This document shows positions 28,730-36,294 of a stretch of 64,000 nucleotides of DNA, piece after piece. The notes under the pieces are model-generated. The model had not been told where the DNA came from. It worked only from the letters and a program-made list of their open reading frames with translations, and did not search any database. The position numbers were made by a program, and so were the translations under genes. The stretch comes from DASQYE01 sp036389315 (GTDB lineage: Bacteria; Acidobacteriota; Blastocatellia; Pyrinomonadales; Pyrinomonadaceae): positions 62,001 through 126,000 of the forward strand of contig DASVQF010000042.1 in NCBI GenBank assembly GCA_036389315.1. Direction: 5' to 3'. The number at the start of each line of letters is the position of its first letter. Position 1 is the first letter of the stretch.

Positions 28730-29305
28730 TTAGCGAGCGATATTGAACTTCGCAGCCTGAGTGTCGCAGCACGCAGCCTGGCCGACCGGAGGCGGCGAGC
28801 TTTCACAACCACATGACGATGAAACCTGAGTTGTATTCTGCTCAACCACATTCTGCTCAACTGCGACCGGAGCGCAGCAGGTGGCGGCCTCCGCGCTCAC
28901 TTCCGGCAAATTGTCCTTGAGCACGACAAAGACTTCCCACTCATTGCCGTCAGGGTCATGCACCCAGGTCTTGTCCTGAGTGGCGTAGCAGCAGTTGGTC
29001 TGCATCTCGTCGCGCGTGACGAGCCCTGCCTCGCCCCACTTCTGGCGCATAGCCAGCACATCCTCCGTCGAAGCCACCTGAAGCCCCAGATGCGAGAGCG
29101 CGCCCCGCTCCCCAAACGGCACTTGATTCAGGGTCAGGTTCAGCGGCGGATTCTGCACGTCGAATTTCGCGTAACCCCTTCTGACTTTGAGCGGCTCTAT
29201 CCCCAGCATCTTCCTGTAGAACTCTATGCTCCGCTCGACACTCTTCACGTTCAGCGCCAGGTGAGCCTTGAGCACCTGCACCTCTTTTGCACCAGTGTTT
29301 TCCAT
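28730..29305 (-). CDS. arsI: ArsI-type C-As lyase (VOC fold)
   Basis: I chose the ATG at 29305 (191 aa), which has AAAGGG before it. VOC-fold motifs include LKAHLALNVKSVERSIEFYR and YAKFDVQNPPLNLTLNQVP. The vicinal cysteines NCCYATQDKTW that bind trivalent organoarsenicals, and WVHDPDGNEWEVF with the metal-ligand Glu, are present. ArsI cleaves the C-As bond of methylarsenite. A ~55-residue Cys-rich tail (TCCAP, SCGCES, ACCD) is longer than in typical ArsI and may bind As(III). It is divergent from arsR with a palindromic operator between them. Confidence 0.75.
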   Translation of the reverse strand: MENTGAKEVQVLKAHLALNVKSVERSIEFYRKMLGIEPLKVRRGYAKFDVQNPPLNLTLNQVPFGERGALSHLGLQVASTEDVLAMRQKWGEAGLVTRDEMQTNCCYATQDKTWVHDPDGNEWEVFVVLKDNLPEVSAEAATCCAPVAVEQNVVEQNTTQVSSSCGCESSPPPVGQAACCDTQAAKFNIAR

Positions 29306-29337
29306 TTTACTTATCCCTTTCAATCATCTAAAATCGT

Positions 29338-29353
29338 ATTCGCCTGGGCGAAT
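29338..29353. promoter_or_regulatory. ArsR operator candidate between arsI and arsR
   Basis: ATTCGCC-TG-GGCGAAT is a perfect 7+7 palindrome placed 33 bp before arsI and about 30 bp before the first possible arsR start. A related half (GGCGTAT) follows at 29393. Its central position in the divergent promoter region suggests that arsR regulates both sides. Confidence 0.6.
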
Positions 29354-29383
29354 GTGTGTGCAAGATACACCCGAAGGACACAT

Positions 29384-29845
29384 ATGTCAAGGCGTATTTG
29401 TAGAAGATCTGAAATAATTTTTAAGGCCCTACGGGAGCAGGGAAAAATGGTCGATAGAGCCGGAAAATTCGATATGGAGCTATTCTTTCAGGCGTTGGCG
29501 GATCGGACGCGTCTGCGCCTGATTAATCTGATGGGCTCGGATGAGTTGTGCGTCTGCTTCTTCGTCGAGGTCTTGAAGGCCAATCAGCCCAAGATCTCCC
29601 GCCATCTGGCTTATCTGCGGAAAGCTGGCCTTGTCGGGGCGAGGAGAGAAGGGAAGTGGATACATTACCGGGTCGCGGAGCCCGAAGACTCACACGCCGC
29701 TCCTGTTTTTTCCGAAGTGCGCGCGTGGCTGGCCGAAGACAGGGAGATGCAGCGTGACCGGGAGCGCCTGGTGAGCTTGTGTTGCGCTCCGCAGCCTCCC
29801 GTGCAGATTCAAGGGGCGCCGCGACCGGCAAGCCTCGTCGCTTGA
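29384..29845 (+). CDS. arsR: ArsR-family arsenic-responsive repressor
   Basis: A winged-helix protein: FFQALADRTRLRLINLMGSD, then ELCVCFFVEVL with the Cys pair of As(III) sensors, the recognition region NQPKISRHLAYLRKAGLVGA and the wing REGKWIHYRV. A second LCC lies near the C-terminus. The ATG at 29384 (AAGGA 5 nt upstream, 153 aa) and the ATG at 29447 (GGGAG upstream, 132 aa) are both possible; the second fits usual ArsR length better. Longer upstream frames are antisense to arsI. It should repress the divergent ars genes until arsenite binds. Confidence 0.85.
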   Translation: MSRRICRRSEIIFKALREQGKMVDRAGKFDMELFFQALADRTRLRLINLMGSDELCVCFFVEVLKANQPKISRHLAYLRKAGLVGARREGKWIHYRVAEPEDSHAAPVFSEVRAWLAEDREMQRDRERLVSLCCAPQPPVQIQGAPRPASLVA

Positions 29846-29875
29846 AAGAGATTGATAAGCATATAGGGAAAGAAT

Positions 29876-30868
29876 ATGGATACCGCTACAGTACCAGTGC
29901 TGCGCGAACAACTCATCGAGCGCCGCCAGAAGCTTGAGGCCGCCATCGGGGCCTTCCAAACAAATGAGGAGCTCACACGCTTGCTTAGCGAGGTTGATGC
30001 CGCTTTAGCACGGATGGACGAGGGGAGATATGGCTTATGCGAAGTCTGCCATGACCCCGTTGAAGCAGACCGGTTGATCGCAGACCCGCTGGTGAGATTC
30101 TGCCTCGGACATCTGACCGCCTCGCAGCAGCGCGCCCTTGAGGAGGACTTGGAGTTGGCAGCGCACATCCAGCGGGGCTTATTGCCGAAGAAGGAGACCC
30201 TGTTCGACGGCTGGGAGATAGCCTATCACTACGAGCCGGCGGGCCCTGTCAGCGGCGACTATTGCGATGTCGTATGCGCCGAAGGGTGTGCCGATGCTGG
30301 TGATCTCTATTTCATACTCGGCGATGTCTCAGGCAAGGGAGTGGCGGCCTCAATGTTGATGTCTCACCTGCATGCGATGTTTCGTTCGCTGATCTCCGTC
30401 GGCCTACCCTTGAACAAATTGATGGAGCGCGCCAGCCGTGTCTTCTGTGAGAGCACACTACCGACACACTTCGCAACACTGGTCTGTGGTAAAGCCGGTA
30501 AATCCGGAGAGGTCGAGATCTGTAATGCCGGCCACCTGCCGCCCATCTGGCTGCATAAAGGCGAAGTTAAAACCATTGAGCCCGGCGGGCTGCCAGTTGG
30601 TGTGTTCTGCGATGAGCACTTCACCATCAGCCGGGTGCAGATGGAGCCCGGCGACACGCTTCTTCTTTACACGGATGGACTGTCAGAGGCTCAGGACGAT
30701 TCCGGAAGTGAATATGGCAGGGAGCGATTAATAGAACTGGCAGGCCGCTCACACATGCTTTCTTCTGAAGCATTGGTCATCGCCTGCATTGATGAACTGA
30801 CAGGCTTTCGTGCCGGCGTGCCCCTGGCAGATGATCTGACGATCATGTCCATCCGTCGCTCCGCTTGA
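29876..30868 (+). CDS. DksA/TraR-type zinc finger fused to SpoIIE/RsbU-type PP2C phosphatase
   Basis: The 330-aa cytoplasmic protein has an N-terminal helical hairpin and a DksA/TraR C4 zinc finger (~45-85: RYGLCEVCHDPVEADRL, FCLGH). An amphipathic linker helix (EEDLELAAHIQRGLLP, typical of RsbU-like proteins) leads to a PPM phosphatase domain (~115-328): GPVSGDYCDVV, LGDVSGKGVAASMLMSH, CNAGHLPPIWL, LLYTDGLSEAQD, DDLTIMSIR, with all metal-binding Asp/Gly motifs present. Such phosphatases dephosphorylate anti-sigma-factor antagonists. A STAS protein encoded at 44085 is a possible but unproven target. It starts 30 bp after arsR. Confidence 0.85.
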   Translation: MDTATVPVLREQLIERRQKLEAAIGAFQTNEELTRLLSEVDAALARMDEGRYGLCEVCHDPVEADRLIADPLVRFCLGHLTASQQRALEEDLELAAHIQRGLLPKKETLFDGWEIAYHYEPAGPVSGDYCDVVCAEGCADAGDLYFILGDVSGKGVAASMLMSHLHAMFRSLISVGLPLNKLMERASRVFCESTLPTHFATLVCGKAGKSGEVEICNAGHLPPIWLHKGEVKTIEPGGLPVGVFCDEHFTISRVQMEPGDTLLLYTDGLSEAQDDSGSEYGRERLIELAGRSHMLSSEALVIACIDELTGFRAGVPLADDLTIMSIRRSA

Positions 30869-31136
30869 TCTCATGTTTTAAGCCGGAGATAAAGTTATTC
30901 TCGCTCACCTTCTTCACTGCCGGTCAATGGCCGAGACCAACGGCTGGTTGAAGGTAGTCTGTCAAGCGAGAGATTGATAGACCGATTAAATTAGCGAGAG
31001 TTACATCCAGCGAGGTCTGAGAACAAGATGATTTATAGTCTGAGAAATAAACGCTGTCAATGAATATGGAAGAGTCTTAACTTAGAATCAGGATCATAAT
31101 TATTTTCATTTATAACTGAGACGTTCATTTAATCTA

Positions 31137-31275
31137 ATGCTCAATAATCTCTCACGTTCTATTTCATGGTTTCTGCTGGCGGGTCTGATGGAGATCGGCG
31201 GCGGATACCTGATGTGGCTATGGCTGCGGGAGCGTTGGGCGTGGTGGGTCGGCGCGTTAAGCTCGCCGCCGAGAT
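31137..31275 (+). pseudogene. YnfA/UPF0060 membrane protein, N-terminal remnant
   Basis: The frame reads FLLAGLMEIGGGYLMWLWLR then ERWAWWVG, matching the first helix and loop of UPF0060 proteins, and loses similarity after ~45 codons. The following HMA gene begins within the rest of this open frame, so the remnant has been overwritten by a deletion. Confidence 0.6.
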
Positions 31276-31326
31276 CAGAAAGCTACTTCAGCAGACAAAA
31301 TGATGAACTGTTAGGAGAACAGGGGA

Positions 31327-31617
31327 ATGAGCAGAAGACAGATGTTGATTGCCTTTATCTTTATGGTGGCCTTGACCCTCTGCGCGAGCACGGTCTTTGC
31401 GGCTACCAGAACCATCACTATTCGGGTAAAGGGCATGACCTGTGGTGGCTGCGCCACGACCGTCGAGCAGGCGTTTAAATCAACGGAGGGCGGAGAAGAA
31501 GCGCGGGTCAACTTCGAGCGCGGCGGGGCAGTTATCAAGTACGACGATCAAAAGGTCACGGTAGCCAAACTGCTGGAGATCATCAACAACACGGGATTCA
31601 CCTGTGAGGTGAAGTGA
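31327..31617 (+). CDS. Exported MerP-like heavy-metal-associated (HMA) protein
   Basis: The 96-aa protein has a signal peptide (RRQMLIAFIFMVALTLC, cleavage after VFA) and one HMA domain with GMTCGGCA as the metal site. The ATG is preceded by AGGAGA and AGGGGA. It should bind a soft metal (Hg, Cu or similar) in the periplasm. A close paralogue with CKMC lies at 38341. It has no transporter gene beside it, so it is an isolated piece of a metal system. Confidence 0.8.
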   Translation: MSRRQMLIAFIFMVALTLCASTVFAATRTITIRVKGMTCGGCATTVEQAFKSTEGGEEARVNFERGGAVIKYDDQKVTVAKLLEIINNTGFTCEVK

Positions 31618-31704
31618 GTAAAGACGGAACAGGCGGAAGCTGTTCTTCAGCCTCAGAAGTGCTCTCACGGCGGTTGCGAGACACGGCGCTCCTTCATCCG
31701 TCAT

Positions 31705-33114
31705 CTACCGCAGGTATTTTGCCGTGAGCCGCTCTGCCGTCTCTGCAAAGCCGGGGTGGTGCTCCCATTTCTCAACCAGGTACTTCCATCCCTCACGTTT
31801 GCGCGCCGGGTCTTGGACTGTCGTGGCGCATACACCATCCACCTCAGGCCCATAGACTTGCCTGTATTCGACCATTACCTTCGGAATCCAGTGGACGCCG
31901 TCGGGGTAGCGAATCAGGCAGCGCGTAAAGAAGTCCCAATCTTCGAGCCAGCGACAGGCTTCGTCCCACCCGCCCGTCTCCGTCAACAGTGATCGTGTAT
32001 GCACAATGCAGTTGGTATCAGGACTTTTGAGTTGAAGCGCCTCGGCGACAGTATAGTGAGCGCGCAGGTCGTCCTGCTCCAGCTCTATCTTCCACTTGCC
32101 AGTAGCCTCGCGTCGCCAGATCGTTGTGTGTTGCCCGCAATACCACAGGACTTTGCTCGGGTGGCTCTCTATCGCGTCGCGCATCGTGGAGAGGAACTGC
32201 GGATGCCAGGTGTTATCCGAATCCAGGTAAGCCAGATAGGGCGCGCTCCCGGCCAGACGCCCACCCAGATTGCGCGCCGCAGACGGCCCGCGATTCTCGG
32301 TCGTCACTGTACGGATGCGAGGATCACGAAATTCTTCCATGAGGCGGCGCGTATCGTCCGTCGAGCCGTCGTCCACCACGATCAACTCCCAGCGGTGTTC
32401 GGTTTGAGCAAGCACGCTCTGGATGGCGCGCCAGAGCACATAAGCGCGATTATATGTAGGAAGAATGATTGAGAAGAGCGTGGTCAATCTCTCCCTCCAA
32501 GAGAACGAGTGACTGAATAACGTTTCATGACCCCACACCTCAGGTGTAAACGGCCATTCGAGCTGCGCGCAGACCGCCCGCCAGCGTTCTTCCATCTCCG
32601 GCATATATAGAAACGGGACATAGCCCAGCTTGAGATAAGTTTTCAGGGCTGCCAGCCGCCAGTGCTCTGTGTAGAGATGAATATTGCGATAGCCGGCATT
32701 GATGAGCCGCCGGGTGACAGCAGCACAGACGGCCATCCCTAATCCACGACCAGCGTGAGCAGGATCAGACGCCACCCATCCCAATTCGCCGCCGAAGGGA
32801 TGCATCTCTGTGTGATCGTGTAGTCCCATAGCGGTCGCCACGATCTGGCCGCTCTCCTCATGGACGATCATGAACCAGCTTTCGGGTGGAATCCTCGCAA
32901 TCCAGGGCTGTAATTTCTCATCATTCCATCCGGGCCACCCGGCCAACTCCATAACTTTATAGAAGCGCGGTTCGTCTCCGGGCCGATACGTGCGTAGTTC
33001 ATATCCGGGCGAGAGATTAATCGCAGGCGGGGCATTGAGTCGCTGCTCCGGCCAAATCATCTGTAAGTGAATGTAAGGTTCTTGTCGGCTCAAACATCTG
33101 ACTCCAATTGTCAT
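31705..33114 (-). CDS. GNAT acetyltransferase fused to family-2 glycosyltransferase
   Basis: In this 469-aa protein residues ~35-190 form a GNAT domain (GELGWVASDPAHAGRGLGMA with the acetyl-CoA loop, then HLYTEHWRLAALKTYLKLGY). Residues ~210-465 form a GT-A glycosyltransferase of family 2: FSIILPTYNRAYVLWRAIQS, ELIVVDDGSTDDTRR, AYLDSDNTW (the DxD-like metal site is DSD) and the acceptor-side WLEDWDFFTR. No membrane segment is present. A second start at 33060 is possible. The combination suggests an enzyme that acylates and glycosylates the same sugar or peptide product. Neighbours give no clue to the substrate. Confidence 0.8.
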   Translation of the reverse strand: MTIGVRCLSRQEPYIHLQMIWPEQRLNAPPAINLSPGYELRTYRPGDEPRFYKVMELAGWPGWNDEKLQPWIARIPPESWFMIVHEESGQIVATAMGLHDHTEMHPFGGELGWVASDPAHAGRGLGMAVCAAVTRRLINAGYRNIHLYTEHWRLAALKTYLKLGYVPFLYMPEMEERWRAVCAQLEWPFTPEVWGHETLFSHSFSWRERLTTLFSIILPTYNRAYVLWRAIQSVLAQTEHRWELIVVDDGSTDDTRRLMEEFRDPRIRTVTTENRGPSAARNLGGRLAGSAPYLAYLDSDNTWHPQFLSTMRDAIESHPSKVLWYCGQHTTIWRREATGKWKIELEQDDLRAHYTVAEALQLKSPDTNCIVHTRSLLTETGGWDEACRWLEDWDFFTRCLIRYPDGVHWIPKVMVEYRQVYGPEVDGVCATTVQDPARKREGWKYLVEKWEHHPGFAETAERLTAKYLR

Positions 33115-33314
33115 TCCGATAATCTGGGCAACGTAAATTGCTCAAGTTAGTTTCAGCGAAAACACTCTGCATGGCAACTCAGATCACTTATTTATTACTG
33201 GGTCAGAGTTCTCTTCTCAGGCGAAGAGGAGCGGCTTGTAGACTGATAACAACTGGGCAGGAGGTAAATTTTTCCGTCTCTCCGGTTGATGAGGTGATGA
33301 CATAGACCGGAAGC

Positions 33315-33360
33315 TGAACAGGCGCGAGGCCAACCGGGTTGACGCGCCTGTTCACTTTTT
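33315..33360 (+). terminator. Strong intrinsic terminator without an upstream gene
   Basis: TGAACAGGCGCG (33315-33326) pairs perfectly with CGCGCCTGTTCA (33343-33354) over a 16-nt loop and is followed by TTTTT. No + strand gene lies before it; the upstream gene is on the other strand. The stretch 33115-33314 holds no reading frame I can support and could encode a small RNA ending here. The rest up to 33501 shows nothing. Confidence 0.7.
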
Positions 33361-33501
33361 ACGTGGGAAAAGGCGGGCCTACTCCAAAGAGTGATTTAGC
33401 TCTAGTGAATCACCAGTCTTATGTTCTGTAATTTGGAAGCGCAGGAAGCTCCTCTCTGGAGGTATGGACATAGATAGTGCGGATGAAAGATAATCAAACG
33501 T

Positions 33502-33660
33502 ATGAGTAAAGAGTATATTGAACAGCGCGATGGCGGATACTACATCATCGGCAAACGTATTTCGCTGGACTCGGTGGTCTATGCCTTACGCGAAGCATAT
33601 CCCGAGTGGTATGAAAAACTAGATCGCGTGCGCAAAGAAGCACTTTCTCCACGCCAGTGA
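33502..33660 (+). CDS. DUF433-type antitoxin, shortened
   Basis: The 52-aa protein starts SKEYIEQRDGGYYIIGKRIS then LDSVVYALREAYPEW, as DUF433 antitoxins do, but jumps to the C-terminal region (LDRVRKEALSPRQ). About 25 central residues are missing. The stop overlaps a GTG start of a PIN-like toxin gene (GTGA at 33657). The pair is a decayed VapBC-like module. Confidence 0.6.
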   Translation: MSKEYIEQRDGGYYIIGKRISLDSVVYALREAYPEWYEKLDRVRKEALSPRQ

Positions 33661-34008
33661 AAATTCGTTTTCAGGCTGATGCCGATTTCAACGAAGATAT
33701 TGTCTCAGGCGTGCTCCGGCGGTGTACCGGAGATAGATTTCCAGACCGCCTCAGAAGCGAATTTAGAGGGAGTTGATGACAAGGATGTACTGGCGCTCTG
33801 CGCGCGAGAAGAGCCCATATTGGTGACGCATGATCGGCGTACGATGCCACATCATTTCGCCGAGTTTATTGCTACTGGAACATCACCGGGAGTTTTCATT
33901 GTCCAGCGAAGTACAGAGCTGGTGGTTGCTATCGAGGCATTGATCTTAGTTTGGACTGCGTCGGATGTAGAAGAGTACGTGAACTCGATTCGCACGCTCT
34001 CGCTTTGA
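33657..34008 (+). pseudogene. DUF5615 PIN-like toxin, frameshifted
   Basis: The GTG at 33657 starts KIRFQADADFNEDIVSGVLR, and about 20 codons later the frame shifts at CGGCGGTGTACC (near 33718-33726). The rest of the toxin (PEIDFQTASEANLEG, LVTHDRRTMPHHFAEF with the PIN-like Asp) continues in the +1-shifted frame to 34008. One extra base, or two missing, explains it, so the toxin is probably dead. Confidence 0.75.
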
Positions 34009-34022
34009 CTTCAGATATTAAA

Positions 34023-34062
34023 GGCAGCGGTCGGAATCGAACCGACGAATAAAGGTTTTGCA
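34023..34062 (-). other. 3' half of a tRNA-Cys gene (attachment-site scar)
   Basis: Read on the minus strand, TGCAAAACC begins in the anticodon loop (GCA). Then come the T-arm GTCGG-TTCGATT-CCGAC, the acceptor strand CGCTGCC and a T at the discriminator position, as in tRNA-Cys. No 5' half (expected GGCAGCG) is present. As with the tRNA-Met scar, the break lies in the anticodon loop. It probably marks an end of an integrated element that lay to the right. Confidence 0.65.
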
Positions 34063-34080
34063 CTACGTTCAGAGCATCTA

Positions 34081-34335
34081 TCACGGAGTATCGTGGAGTG
34101 TAGCAGCCGCATAAATATTGACACTTTTGGTTGTGGTTGTCACTCCATGATTACTCAGTAAATGCAAGTAGCTACTACATTCATCCCGCGCTGTAAACTT
34201 TCCTTGAACTGCGTGCCTGCATTTCCCACCGCAAATAGGCTGTCCGCGCAGCCAGTCAGAGCGCATAAAGATAGCCTCACCTTGCCAGTCCAACAGGCAT
34301 GCGCTTTTTTCAAGTTGCAAAGACGATGTTTCCAT
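34081..34335 (-). CDS. Possible small protein next to the tRNA-Cys scar
   Basis: A frame of 84 codons from ATG 34335 contains Cys-rich WLRGQPICGGKCRHAVQGKF and could be a small element-borne protein. No family is recognised, there is no strong ribosome site, and it might be chance. The remainder of 34063-34400 shows nothing else. Confidence 0.25.
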   Translation of the reverse strand: METSSLQLEKSACLLDWQGEAIFMRSDWLRGQPICGGKCRHAVQGKFTARDECSSYLHLLSNHGVTTTTKSVNIYAAATLHDTP

Positions 34336-34401
34336 CAGTGCGACAGGAGGCTTAATGACGCGCGACACTCTCAAAGAATCCTTAGTCCAGGGGTTGTTCT
34401 G

Positions 34402-34593
34402 AGCAGGCCGAAGTTTCACGAACCGATGCGCGTAATCAACGAACCGAGGCGGGGCGATAAGTACGTCATTGTGGATTTGGTCGGCACGCGCACCCAGATT
34501 ATTACCTCGGTGGACTTGGCCAAACTCGACTACGTGTTGCCGAGCGTGGATCAGGCTGAGGACTGGGATTTAGTAATCATAGACGAGGCGCAC
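34402..34593 (+). pseudogene. Helicase (DEAD/SNF2-type) fragment
   Basis: A frame without its own start encodes KYVIVDLVGTRTQIITSVDL, LDYVLPSVDQAEDWDLVIID and EAHR: motif II (DEAH) and its preceding strand of a superfamily-2 helicase. Motif I and the whole second half are missing. It joins abruptly to a cyclodeaminase fragment at about 34594. Confidence 0.65.
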
Positions 34594-34594
34594 C

Positions 34595-34984
34595 GGAGCC
34601 GCGACCGCCGTGGCGGCCAAGTACCTTGCGCGACCGGATTCGAAGGTTGTGACGATCTGCGGCTGTGGCAACCAGGGCCGCATCTCGCTTCGTGCGCTCG
34701 CCAGAGTGCTCCCCGTCGAGAGAGTCTTAGCCTGCGACAGCGATGCCGCGCAGGCCCGGACGTTCGCCAGCGAGCTTGGGGAGGAATTGAGCATTGACGT
34801 GGAAGCCGTCGGCGAGGTGATCGCCGGGATAAGGCCCGGCCGCACGTCTACAGAAGAAGTGATCATCTTCGATTCGGCGGGAATGGCATTGCAGGATGTC
34901 GTGGCGGCTGCCGCCGTGTACGAGAGGGCCGTAAGCCAGGGGCGGGGCACGCTGATGAACTTTGCTGAACAAGTCTCCCGCTGA
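34595..34984 (+). pseudogene. Ornithine cyclodeaminase/mu-crystallin-family fragment
   Basis: From GGA at 34595 the frame reads GAATAVAAKYLARPDSKVVT then ICGCGNQGRISLRAL, the NAD(P)-binding part of the OCD/mu-crystallin family. It continues, with a likely internal deletion, to EEVIIFDSAGMALQDVVAAA and a stop. The N-terminal substrate domain is absent. Confidence 0.7.
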
Positions 34985-35066
34985 TAGCGAAGGACGATCA
35001 TGAGACTGCGGAGCGCGCCTCCTTTGTGTATGACGCACTGTATGCGAGTCTGAAGGAGACGGAAGG

Positions 35067-35855
35067 ATGATTGGGGTGGAGAGGATGAAAAAAGTATCGA
35101 GGCGAGAAGCGATGACTAGATTGGCAGCCGGAGGCGCAGGTCTCGCGCTGGCGAATCTGGCCGGTGATGTTGACTCAAAGGCGGGGGAGAACAACCTGTC
35201 GCTGGGCCAAACATCTGTCACGGCACAAGCGCCGGCCCGCGCCTTCCGTGGACAGCACCAGCCGAAGCCCTTGAGCTTTGACCCGGCGAAGCTCAAGGGC
35301 CTTTCCGAGAAGCTCATCCGGTCGCACTGGGAGCACAACTACGGCGGCGCTCTCAAGGCTTTGAACGCCGTCGAGCAGAGACTCGACGCGATGACGAAAG
35401 AAAAGGAGCTTGCGGCATACCTCTACGGCGACCTCAAGCGTGAAGAGCTGTTGCGCACCGGCTCTGTCGTGCTGCACGAATACTACTTCGGGAATCTCGG
35501 AGGGGACGGTCGCGCCGGAGGGCTCGCGCTCGATCTGTTGAAGCAGTGGTTCGGCAGTTACGAGCAGTGGGAGGCCGAGTTCAAGCGGACGGGGAATGCT
35601 CTGGGCGGCGGAAGTGGGTGGGTCATCCTGGCCTACAACCTGCATACGGCCGAGGTGCATAACTACTGGTCATGGGATCACATGCACAACGCGCCGACAG
35701 GCTACCCGCTGCTTGTGCTGGACATGTACGAGCATGCCTACCAGATGGACTACGGCGCGGCGGCGGCCCGCTACGTTGATGCTTTCATGCAGAACGTCAA
35801 CTGGGAAGAGGTCAACCGGCGCGCCGAAGCCGTGTCAAAGCTTCGTCTGGTGTGA
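35067..35855 (+). CDS. TAT-exported Fe/Mn superoxide dismutase
   Basis: The 262-aa protein is preceded by AAGGAG 8 nt upstream. Its start carries a twin-arginine-type signal (SRREAMTRLAAGGAGLALAN). The SOD domain (~70-260) shows the metal ligands in SHWEHNY, VVLHEYYFGNL, and DMYEHAYQMDY (Asp and His), plus GSGWVILAYN. It removes superoxide outside the cytoplasm, unlike the usual cytoplasmic enzyme. It heads the metal/redox cluster running to the P-type ATPase. Confidence 0.85.
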   Translation: MIGVERMKKVSRREAMTRLAAGGAGLALANLAGDVDSKAGENNLSLGQTSVTAQAPARAFRGQHQPKPLSFDPAKLKGLSEKLIRSHWEHNYGGALKALNAVEQRLDAMTKEKELAAYLYGDLKREELLRTGSVVLHEYYFGNLGGDGRAGGLALDLLKQWFGSYEQWEAEFKRTGNALGGGSGWVILAYNLHTAEVHNYWSWDHMHNAPTGYPLLVLDMYEHAYQMDYGAAAARYVDAFMQNVNWEEVNRRAEAVSKLRLV

Positions 35856-36294
35856 TGGGCGAAAGTAGTCGGGCGCTCATTTAAGTAGTCTACGCGGTGG
35901 AACTGCGGCGTCGCCGGGAAATGTTCAAGAAAGCGTAAGCCGATGCGCAAGGACGCCGCAGCAGATCCCGGCACAGATTCACGCGCCCCTGACCAGCGAC
36001 GTGCTCACAGGTTGTGTCGTATCGGCGGGTGGCTTCTCTAAAGTCCTAATGAAAGCTTCCTGCACAGGGCTATTATACCGTCGTATTTTTCCGTATCTAA
36101 ACTTCGGTTTGGCGATCACCGTCCTTTTGTGTGTGGCCTGAGTGGCGTTGTTCGGAATTTTAGTGTCGAGGCGCAGGAAGGGGATTCATGGCAGGTCACG
36201 ACACGTTGGAAGCACAAACCGGGCGCAGCGGCGGATGAAGCGCGTCAGGCCGTACGGATCGAACGCTGGTTTTAGCTACTTAGGAGAACAAAAG
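35856..36294. other. Intergenic region before the HMA/beta-barrel gene
   Basis: No gene is seen. The last 15 bases contain the ribosome site AGGAGA (36282-36287) of the next gene. Nothing else stands out. Confidence 0.4.

Noticed and set aside
28958..29383. N-terminal extension of the arsR frame to 28958
   Set aside because: This part is antisense to arsI. ArsR homology starts only after 29447, and ribosome sites are at 29374 and 29433.
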